The position numbers and the translations under genes are program-made. Below the pieces are notes generated by a model. It saw nothing but the letters and a program-made list of their open reading frames with translations, did no database searches and had not been told where the DNA came from. Below, one piece after another: positions 56,031-64,000 of a stretch of DNA of 64,000 nt. The stretch's first letter is position 1; the number at the start of each line of letters is the position of its first letter. Origin of the DNA: Deuterostichococcus epilithicus (taxonomy: Eukaryota > Chlorophyta > Trebouxiophyceae > Prasiolales > Stichococcaceae); the NCBI GenBank assembly GCA_033439295.1, contig JAVTLE010000023.1, forward strand, positions 1,364,001-1,428,000, written 5' to 3'.

Positions 56031-56644
56031 CTTGCTACAGCGTCCCCAGTCACCCAGGTTCACAGCACTAGTCGTGGCAGTGCGGCCGCGGAAGGGATGC
56101 GCACAGATACGTTCCAACTTTCTGCAGGACCTTGTCATCCATGCAAGTGAGCGTGTTCAACTGCACCACGCTTCAACTCTGCGATGAATCAGGGGGTAGG
56201 TGCATGGACGGGACCAGGGATGTTGCCAAATATCGCGCGCGCCTTGGGAGCGCGATTGAAGCCAGAGCTGAATAACCTTGCGCTTGACAGCGCAACAACA
56301 CAGAAGAATGCTGTCTGGTTTTTCTTTCGATTTGAAGCCTTTGAAGAGCGTGCGCTACTACTGCGCAGCATCAGCGAGCTTGATTGTAGCTTAGAGCACT
56401 ACGCAGGAGTCTGATCCGGCGGATGAAACTGCCGGTGTAAGCTAAGGTAGCGACGACAACTGCGGGGCTCATGATGTGACATGCTGCGTTTCACGCGCAA
56501 CAGCAAGGAGCACAAATTGACCAAATCTAAGGTGCGCGGCGATGCTGCACGCCCTTCCACACATCTGCGGGATGCATGGAAACAAGCACTGGAGTGAAAC
56601 ACCTTACCAACTGTGAGTGTTCAGTCGCAGCATGATACTCCTTG
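56031..56644. other. Divergent promoter region of CDKAL1 and the PKA-type kinase
   Basis: About 610 bases without recognisable coding sequence. The kinase could have a leader exon here. Confidence 0.4.
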
Positions 56645-58420
56645 ATGCAGACTGAAGGATTGGCGCCGCTGCTGACGCCGCCGGCAGACCGCAGCTGGAC
56701 TGGGGATGACTTCATATTTGGACGCGTGCTGGGGACGGGCAGCTCCGGTCGCGTGGCGTTGGCGACTCACAAAGACACAGCTACGACCTGCGCCATCAAG
56801 ACGCTGTCGAAGGCGCACATCGTGAAGAATCAGCAGGTGAGCACCCGGGTGTTGCCGCTGCAAGGCCGGCATCACGGCGTTGGCGCGAGACAATCGCCAC
56901 GGCGGCACTGAATCCAAATTAGGTATTTGACCGCTGCAGGTCGGCCATGTAAAGGCTGAGAAGGACCTGCTCGTGCACGTGGACCACCCATGCATCATCA
57001 AGATGTTTGGCGCGTTCCAAGATGACGAGTGCGTGTACCTCGTCATGGAGTATGTGTGTGGCGGAGAGTTCTTCACGCACCTGAAAGAGAGACGGAGGTG
57101 GGAGCTTTAGCATGATGCAGCCCCAGCCTCTCTTGGTGCACTTATCGTCTGCTGTCCAGGGCGGTTTCAGCGGGCAGCATGCCATGATGCGCAGGCTTCC
57201 TGAAGACGCTGCAAAATTCTATGCGGCGCAAGTTTTGCTGGCCTTTGAGTACCTGCACGGCCAGAACATCATCTACAGAGACTTGAAGGTACTGATGGAT
57301 GACTGCCGCCTGCTACTTCGGACCCACGATTCGCATTGCCACTCAGACATCATCAGCCGGACCACCATTACAGCCGCACTCCTGCCAACGAACCCGATCC
57401 GTGTCTGATGATTAGTGGCTTCTGCATGCAGCCAAAAAATCTGCTTTTGACGGCAGAAGGGAATCTCAAGGTGACGGACTTTGGTTTTGCAAAATTTGTT
57501 GGCCCAACGAAGCGCACGTACACACTCTGCGGAACACCTGATTATCTTGCCCCAGAGATCATCTTGAATGAGGTACAGCCCCGACTGCATTCCACTGAAG
57601 CACACCTGCATGTTGCATAGAGGCTGCCCGTCAGCCAGAAGGCTGCACTCACCGTGACAACACATGCCAATGCTGCGCAGGGGCACGGCAAGGCCGTGGA
57701 CTGATGGGCATTTGGGGTGTTCATCTACGAGATGCTGGCCGGGCACCCTCCCTTTTGCGAGGAGGACACGGCGCAGACGTACCAGCGCATCCTGCACGGG
57801 CGGTTTACCTTTCCGTCCGACTTTCCTGTGACCGTGCGCGACCTCGTGCGCAAGCTGTTGCAGGTGTGCGGCTTTGACATGATGGCGCCGGATTGTGCTG
57901 GCGTCTGGCTCGTGTTGCACGCACGCCGCACTTGATGCTGAAGCGTCTCGCAGGTGGGTCTCAGCAAACGGTACGGCTGTCTGGTGTCGGGGGTCAACGA
58001 CATTAAGAGCCATCCCTGGCTGCGGAGCATAGACTGGGGTGCCCTGAAGAGCGGCAAGCTGACACCGCCCATCAGGTGAGCAGACCCAACTGGAACATGC
58101 ATCAGTGAGCCATGCCTCGGTCGACGCTTTTGAGGCTGGTATTCAGACAATTTCTCCGCCCATTTGCATGCCGGCCGGTCGTCAAGGGGCCTGACGACAC
58201 CTCAAATTTCGAGGATTATCAGGACCTGGCGCCAATGAAGCACCTTTTCCGGCTGTCTGCTGCGGAGCAGTGTTTGAGGGCATATAAGCAGATCTGCCCG
58301 GCGACGGCACGCATGCAACAAGCGGCGGAAAAACAAGATGGCACTTGCCGCCGCTTGCTGCCACCGCCGCCGCACTACCGCCCACTACGCCACTGCCGCC
58401 GCTGCGTGTGCCACAGATAA
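56645..58420 (+). CDS. PKA-type AGC protein kinase catalytic subunit with an in-frame TGA
   Basis: cAMP/cGMP-dependent kinase catalytic domain. Exons read [20 protein letters not shown] (Gly loop), [13 protein letters not shown] (Lys), [64 protein letters not shown] (catalytic loop), [20 protein letters not shown] (DFG) and [19 protein letters not shown] (PKA-like activation loop). Then GHGKAVD[15 protein letters not shown], [30 protein letters not shown] and [11 protein letters not shown]. At 57702-57704 the codon is TGA where the family has the first Trp of DWW. The splice on both sides of this exon keeps frame. It is therefore a pseudogene, a recent allele or a base error. The C-terminal exon and stop are uncertain. 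Confidence 0.82.
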
Positions 58421-58734
58421 TCATACTGTTTGTAGTGAGGGACGAGAGTGAAAGGAGTCGGGGTGTGAACATACTTGCGGTCCCTTTCAAAGCTTTAATG
58501 GAATGGCGGAGTATTCCCGCCAAAGTCACCCTGCTCCGACAAACAAGACATTGCGAGGCAGTCGCCAAGCGAAATTTCAGTTCCAGCCTGCTACTGAAGC
58601 TTCCTGCTGTCGCGTCGCAACGCCTATCGCGCACCGTTGCAGTCGGATGTGTGAAGCAGGGCAGTTGCAATCCCAGACACACTCAGTGGCTAGCGTTCAG
58701 CAATTGACAGGAATTGTGACTAACCTTCTAGCGA
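58421..58734. other. Intergenic, tandem kinase and SWIM genes
   Basis: No feature recognised. Confidence 0.4.
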
Positions 58735-60765
58735 ATGAAGGGAAAGCGAAGCGCTTCATCAAAAGGTAGGTATGAGTGCTGGAACGTGATATTATGTGGT
58801 CTGCCTGTCGGCGCGGACCCACGAGAACCCTGTCATCCTGACTGCAGGGCTCGCGAGGACGTGCTGCAGAAGGGGCTGGTAAAGGATTTCAAGTTCGAAC
58901 CGTCAACGCGAATCTGCACAGCCGCAGTGGGCAGTGCGACCGTTGCAGGCGCCATGTACCCCATTGTCTCGGCGTGCCTGGACGTCAACTTCGCCACCTT
59001 CTGTGACTGCAAAGCACACGAAGCAGTTCGCGTGTGCAAGCATGCCATAGCCGTGGCGCTGGAGCAGCTCGGACGGTCTGCAGGTGAGCTTGCACTTGCT
59101 CTGCGTCCTTGGCGGCTTGCACGCTTTGCATGCTATGTCCCAGGATCCTTGTCTGAATCATTCACATAGTCCGAATTCGATCAAAATTTGACGTCAGCAC
59201 CTGCGTCCATAGATGACGACGGACCTGCAGCTGCACCCTCAGTCCAGCCTTCTGATGCGGGAGCGACCAGCTGTGCCACTGGCCCAGCACCTCCAGCAGT
59301 GCCATTGCCAGCGGCTGCGGCCGCAGCGGCAGCTCCGGCCCCATTGCCAGCCCCGCAGACGCAGGCAACACAGCCATCGCAGCGAGGGACGCAGGGCACC
59401 CAGGGCCGCAGCAGGATGCTGCCGAAGACCTTCACCAAGCCGGCATCGCAGCCCCTGCCGAAGAAGCAGGCCAGAGCCCCATCGCAGGCGAAGCCCGCAT
59501 CGCAGGCAACGTCAAGGTCAGTCGCATCATCTGCTGGTCTGCAAACTGGGTGCAGCCCTGCTGGGGCACAGTGTGGGTTTTCCATTCCTCTTGCCAATCG
59601 CAATGATTGTTCACTTGTGGGGATCTGGGCTTGCAGGGCTACACAACCTGCAAAGCCTCCAAAAGCCCCGACAGCAGCAAAAGCAGCTTCCGCTGCCCGT
59701 AAGGCGGCATCCAAAGCCGCCAGGGGAGGGCCATCGCTACCGCAGAAGCGGCCCCACGGCACAATTGGGCCCAATGCCGGTCTGGAGCCGTTTGCAGACG
59801 CCTCAGGCCAGCGCTATGTCAGGTGCTGCCAAATCGGTCGCACTGCGCTGCACATCCTTCCATCGCCTGTTGCTTGCGGGGAAGCATCAAAGTGGAAAGC
59901 CAAGTGAACATCCGCACAGCGTGCTGAGATTTGCGGCTGAAAGCAGATCCTTGCAACCGGGCGGTCGTTGGGGCCCGCTGACGTGGTGCCCTTTTCTTGC
60001 AGGATGGACAGCCAGGCAATGCTGTCGACTCCGGACGAGGCGCTGAAGGAGCAGTGCCACAAGGTCAGGGAAGCAGAGCGGCGGAAGCAGCAGCAGCGGG
60101 GCGTGGCGGCAGCGCCGACGCCGGCGGCAGCGCCGGCGAAAGATGAGCGCGCTGCCAGCGATCAGCCGGCCGCGCGATCGGCAGCCCGACTGCTCGATGA
60201 TGACGCGACACTGCCGGTGATATTGACTGAGCACACACAGCAGCGCCGGACGGAGCTGCTGCGGCGGCAGGCGGATGTGGCGGGCTCAGCGGCAGCAGCG
60301 GCATCGCAGCCTTGCCATGCTGCGACTACGGCGGCTTACGCGGCAGCGACACAGCCTCCAGCGGTTGCGGCGCGGGCGGGTGCCCAGGCGGAGCGGCCTC
60401 CGCGGCCAAAGGTCAACCTGTTGGACAGCTTAACAATGGAGCCGGCCTTCATGCTGCCGGTGCAGCCTGCCTCCCAGCAGCAGCAGCAGCAGCTTGCCTT
60501 CATGCTGCCCGCTGCAGCGCAGCCTGCCTCGCTACAGCAGTCCGCAGCACCGCCGCCGCCAGCAATTGCAGGTGACTGCCTGCGAGCAATCGGTGATGCA
60601 ATCCCCACCGTTATTGTATGCTGTTAAACCAGGGTTGATGGCCTCAGGTCTTTGCTGGAAACCAGCATTGTTGAATGCTGCGCTGCGCCTATTCTGCACG
60701 CAGGTTTGATGGGAGAGCAGCCGCCGCCAAGGAAAAAGTCCCTTCTGGACCTCATGCTGGAATGA
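58735..60765 (+). CDS. SWIM zinc-finger protein with long low-complexity region
   Basis: Exon 1 (58735-58765) encodes MKGKRSASSK and splices AG|G into REDVLQKGLVKDFKFEPSTR. The SWIM motif follows: CDCKAHEAVRVCKHAIAVAL (CxC...CxH zinc ligands). The rest is Ala/Pro/Gln/Lys-rich: KTFTKPASQPLPKKQARAPS, PKAPTAAKAASAARKAAS, and EQCHKVREAERRKQQQRG in the exon after 60001. Two related short motifs end the protein: RPKVNLLDSLTMEPAFM and, in the last exon from about 60705, PPPRKKSLLDLMLE to TGA 60763-60765. SWIM domains occur in RAD51-paralogue partners and in transposase-derived proteins; nothing here decides which. Function unknown. Confidence 0.75.
60474..60493 (+). repeat. CAG trinucleotide run
   Basis: Short Gln-coding CAG tract between two AFMLP repeats of the SWIM protein. 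Confidence 0.85.
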
Positions 60766-61401
60766 TACGGGGTGCATTACTGGGTATCAGTGTCACACGG
60801 TAAATTTCCGGGCTGCAGCGACTGGGCTGTGAGTACGTTTTAAGGCGGGCGCGGTTGCAATGTCCGATGTTTGTGTTTTGTGGAAGCTATTGGCTACAAG
60901 CTGGCTTTATTCGAACCCTAGTCTACTGCAGCCGTTGGCATCGAGGCAGCAACAGGTTTGACTACGCAATTGTGACCGGCTGACGCCTCCCCTCCGGCCC
61001 CTCGAGTCAGGTGCTTTTTCTGTTTCTGTACACGCTTGACCGACCCCGCTTGAGTGCGTTCCAACCGCTCGCGTTCTGGACGTCCGTCTCCATTGTTGTG
61101 GGGACAGTGACCGGCTGGAAACTTAGGGGACAGTGACCGGCTGGAAACTTAGGGGACAGTGACCGGCTGGAAACTTAGGGCACAGTGACCGGCTGGAAAC
61201 TTAGGGCACAGTGACCGGCTGACGCCGCGCTGACATCCGCCATTCATCACATTCTGTCAGACAGGTCCGACACACCCAAGATATCATCTCGCTTTTGGAA
61301 GCCCGGGAAGCCGCACTACGCTCGCGCTGACCACGTACTTGATCTGCACAGCCTGTAGCTTGGCGACTCCCAGGAAGCGGCCCGTGGAGACAGAGCTTCA
61401 A
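60766..61401. other. Intergenic, SWIM gene to TAP38, holds a minisatellite
   Basis: The TAP38 promoter region. Its only clear structure is the 26-base tandem repeat at 61105-61221 and a related 16-base piece (GTGACCGGCTGACGCC) at 60973-60988. Confidence 0.6.
61105..61221 (+). repeat. 26-base minisatellite, four full units plus a partial
   Basis: Units start at 61105, 61131, 61157 and 61183, with a partial at 61209. Each reads CAGTGACCGGCTGG then AAACTTAGGG plus GA or CA. Units are nearly identical, so the array is young. Each unit contains TTAGGG. Confidence 0.97.
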
Positions 61402-64000
61402 ATGTTGTGCCAGGCGCATCTGGAGGGTATCCACGTTCGCAGCAGCCCGATCCAGCAGCGTTGCACATCGGCACAGCCCAGCTCGCACGCCTTCGATTCC
61501 TCCCGAGTCGCCTCACACGCCCTGCTGCCATGGACTCGGCGCGCACGAGAGGTTGCCCCTGCCCAGTCCCTTCCAGCAGTGTTCGTCAGCGCTGCCCCCA
61601 CGCAGACGCTCGGTGAGCAGACAGCAGCAGACGACGATCCGGAATGGGCGTACGGCGAGGCAGGCCTGCAGGGGCCGCGGGACAGCATGGAGGACTTCAC
61701 CAGCATCATCCCGGAAGGCCGCTGCGGCTTTCTGGTGGCATGTGAGAGCATGCTAGTTCTGGCGACGCATCGTTTGCTGCTTCCAATGACTTTCCAGAGT
61801 TTAACGATCTTCTCTGCTCCTTGGCAGCGCTGTTCGATGGCCACGCCGGGTCGCACGCCGCGGACTGGCTCAACACCCGGCTGTACGAACTGTTCTCGGA
61901 GGCAATAAACGAGGAGGTTGTGGACGACAGAGGTCCTGAAGAAGCCTGCGAGGTCAAAGGTGAGCCGCTTGTCGTGCTCCTGCCTCAGGCAGTACGTGCC
62001 TGATGTTGAGTGGCTGCTTCAACTGCGGCGCCGGTGCTGCGCGCAGGCCTCGACAGGACGACAGGACTCTGCTCCCCCCTGGGTCTCAGGGACGTGCTCG
62101 CGCAGAGCTTCCAGCACGCAGACGACCTGCTGCTTGAGGAGCTGAAGGGTGTGTGTCCCTTTTCGCCGTGTCCATGGCTGCAGTCTCCGCAAGTCCACGT
62201 CTCAGCAACATCTAATCCTGCACCGTCCCTGCTCAGTCACAACGGTGCATCTGCGCCCATGTCCTCTCAGGGCCCCAGCAGCAGCAGAACGACTGTAAGC
62301 GCGCTTACACTTACTGGCCAGTCCAGTGCACTGCAGCTTGGGGCTGTGTCCAGCTTTGCTCGGGTGAGGATGACATGGTGACAAAGCGTGGCTGCAGGCC
62401 TGCAGGACGAGGAGGAACGGATGGCGGGGTCCACCGCTTCTGTCGTGTGAATGATTACCACGGTCACAAGGGGAGAAGAAACAAAAACGAAAAGACAAAG
62501 GCCCTTTTGCTGCAGGGCTGGAGGACGAGGAGGAGCGCATGGCTGGGTCCACCGCCACCGTGGCGCTGGTGCGGCGGGACAAGATCATCGTGGCCAATGT
62601 CGGCGACAGCCGCGCGGTGCTGTGTCGCAACGGCCGCCCTGTGGACCTCACCACTGAGCACAGGTATTGTGTTGAGAGGTGTCGTGGTTGGGAGTTTTCT
62701 TGTGGGTGGCGGCTGTCAGTGCGGCGAATGTGGAGCACCACCAAGCAGAGACCTGCCTGTGTGCATGTGCCCAATCAGTGATGCACGCGAAGCATTACAA
62801 TGCCATAGAGTGGAAACAGTACTGCCTTGTCTTGCCCGAATGTCTGTTCGTGGTTCAGCGTCGCGAGGTCGTCACTGTGGCGCCAGGCAAGACGCCTGCC
62901 CCGAAACCGGCAGGCGTGTGCGCGTGCAGTGTGCGGCTGGACTGCGGACGGCCTCATGTCCAGCATCCCTTGCGAGGCGTGTCATGCCCGTTTTTGTGCG
63001 CCGCAGGGTGCCTGGCAAGGGCTCGGTGGAGGAGGCGGAGGGCAGGAGGCCTCCTTTGCAGCTTCCCCTGTAGGCACTGGTCAAGCTCAAAGAGGTTCAC
63101 CGTGCGCCACAGGGTGTTTTGGCAGCGGCCCGGTGGTGGGGCCGCAAGGGAGTTGCAGCCCCACCTGCAGGCATGGGATACAAGATTTCCAGGATTCAAG
63201 GTCCATACCTGAACGCCCTACACATGGCAGGGTGTTCGGGAGGGCCCCGGTGGTGGAGGCGGAGAAACTGCCGGTGGAGCCGGCGGGCCTGACCTTGTTG
63301 CAGATCGAATCGAAGAAGGGACCTCCTGTACGGCGCAGGGTGTTTGGCAAGGGCGGGGTGGTGGAGGCGGAGAAAGCGCGAGTCGAGGCTGCGGGCGGCT
63401 GGGTTGCGGACGGCCGGGTGTGCGACGTCATCGCGGTATCGCGTGCCTTTGGCGACCTGCAGTTCAAGACGGACGCCGGGCGTCAGGAGATGCTGCAGTT
63501 TGGCGTCGAGTGCGTCTGTCCCCCCGCGAGTTTCAAAGCCCCCATTTGCCCTTCAAGATTCACAAAGCCTGCAAATTTAGGGGGAGGCCGGGCGACAGGC
63601 TGTGCCGCAGTTGGGCATCGACTTCGGCCTCACTCGGCGCTTGGCATCCTTTGCGAAATGCAGATACTTTGTGGGAGGATTTTGCGTGTGGACTGTGAGG
63701 GGATTGCCGCGCACGTGGCCTTCTGTGGCACACGTCTTCAGTGCCAGAGCGCTGCTGCATGAGCACCCCTCTGATGCACCCCTTTTGAAGAGAAGAAACA
63801 TGTCACCACCCGCAGGATTGGGCAGTGGGACCAGGAGTTTGTGGGCAGCGTGCACTTCAGCGAGAGCCCCATCGTCGCGAAACCAGACGTGACGGAGTGT
63901 AAGCTGGAGGACGATGACGAGTTTGTCGTCATCGCATCCGACGGGCTGTGGTGAGCAGTGGTGCTGCGGCGCTGTGCTGCTCCTTTAACGTTTGTGCTCG
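61402..64000 (+). CDS. TAP38: PP2C phosphatase of the TAP38/PPH1 type, 3' end outside window
   Basis: Plastid protein phosphatase that dephosphorylates LHCII and returns antenna to photosystem II. From a possible start at 61402 a Ser/Arg-rich transit-like stretch leads into [20 protein letters not shown] (metal-binding Asp in RDSMED). Then [20 protein letters not shown] (DGH motif), [38 protein letters not shown] with [31 protein letters not shown] with [30 protein letters not shown] and [14 protein letters not shown] (63903-63952, last metal Asp) before a GTGAGC donor. The segment EAGGW..GRx[13 protein letters not shown] and the late EGRW-like exon match TAP38/PPH1 rather than generic plant PP2Cs. 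The junction before ALFDGHAG is unresolved. Confidence 0.87.
62389..62448 (+). repeat. Copy of a TAP38 exon 5' end
   Basis: Direct copy of about 62509-62568 with its acceptor; reads [16 protein letters not shown] against the true [16 protein letters not shown]. Offset 120 bases. Confidence 0.95.
63001..63292 (+). repeat. Three tandem decoy copies of a TAP38 exon 5' end
   Basis: The true exon begins after CAG at about 63338 ([20 protein letters not shown]). Diverged copies with CAG acceptors start at about 63001, 63108 and 63226, spaced about 107-120 bases. The third still reads [19 protein letters not shown]. Confidence 0.95.

Noticed and set aside
57702-57704. TGA read as tryptophan in the PKA-type kinase
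   Set aside because: CNOT9, FabD, MsrB, AP-4 sigma and the hydrolase all end at TGA at the expected place, so no general reassignment.
59181-59774. Minus-strand Gly/Ala-rich open frame opposite the SWIM gene
   Set aside because: Low-complexity shadow; the plus strand has the SWIM motif and in-phase exons.
61105-61221. CRISPR-like array
   Set aside because: Units are directly adjacent without spacers; it is a simple minisatellite in a eukaryotic intergenic region.
1-64000. Exon-end copies as assembly or haplotype artefacts
   Set aside because: Copies differ by many bases, are limited to exon ends and occur in most well-resolved genes. A misassembly would give near-identical, longer repeats.
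1-64000. Retroelement or virus-derived genes
   Set aside because: No reverse transcriptase, integrase, capsid or terminal-repeat structure was recognised in any frame.

Overview
The window is eukaryotic nuclear DNA, most likely from a photosynthetic green alga. I infer a trebouxiophyte-like chlorophyte but cannot prove the clade. Evidence: intron-dense, GC-rich genes; canonical plant-type proteins (CNOT9, WEE1, the AP-4 adaptor, an RWP-RK factor); three gene products that point to a plastid (malonyl-CoA:ACP transacylase, a transit-peptide MsrB and a TilS tRNA-lysidine synthase); a TAP38/PPH1-type LHCII phosphatase, which implies working photosynthesis with state transitions; and short TTTAGGG telomere-type tracts. 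No rRNA, tRNA, CRISPR or bacterial operon was seen.

Layout: about 22 protein genes on both strands, roughly one per 2.9 kb. In order they are: BRCT/BAH protein (+, 5' truncated), CNOT9 (-), FabD/MCAT (+), an unknown charged protein (-), WEE1 (+), AP-4 mu (-), SERINC (+), dienelactone hydrolase (-), CDC14 (+), TilS (-), a broken CH-domain/Gln-rich gene (+), TIM22-type translocase (-), MsrB (-), THUMPD1/Tan1 (-), acidic nucleoplasmin-like protein (+), DUF924 (-), RWP-RK (+), AP-4 sigma (-), CDKAL1-type methylthiotransferase (-), PKA-type kinase (+), SWIM-domain protein (+) and TAP38/PPH1 (+, 3' truncated). Most are housekeeping genes. Three act on tRNA (TilS, THUMPD1, CDKAL1), three in cell-cycle or kinase signalling (WEE1, CDC14, PKA), and two are subunits of one complex (AP-4 mu and sigma).

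The most striking property is gene structure. In at least nine genes the introns carry diverged direct copies of the neighbouring exon's end, often with its splice site. They lie about 70-370 bases from the true junction, mostly 85-165, and are sometimes present in two to four copies. GC-AG introns also recur: nine were placed in seven genes. Two loci look damaged: the CH-domain gene has several in-frame stops and frame changes, and the PKA-type kinase has TGA in place of a conserved Trp codon. Exon limits were set by hand from family homology and splice dinucleotides, and a few junctions remain unresolved as noted.
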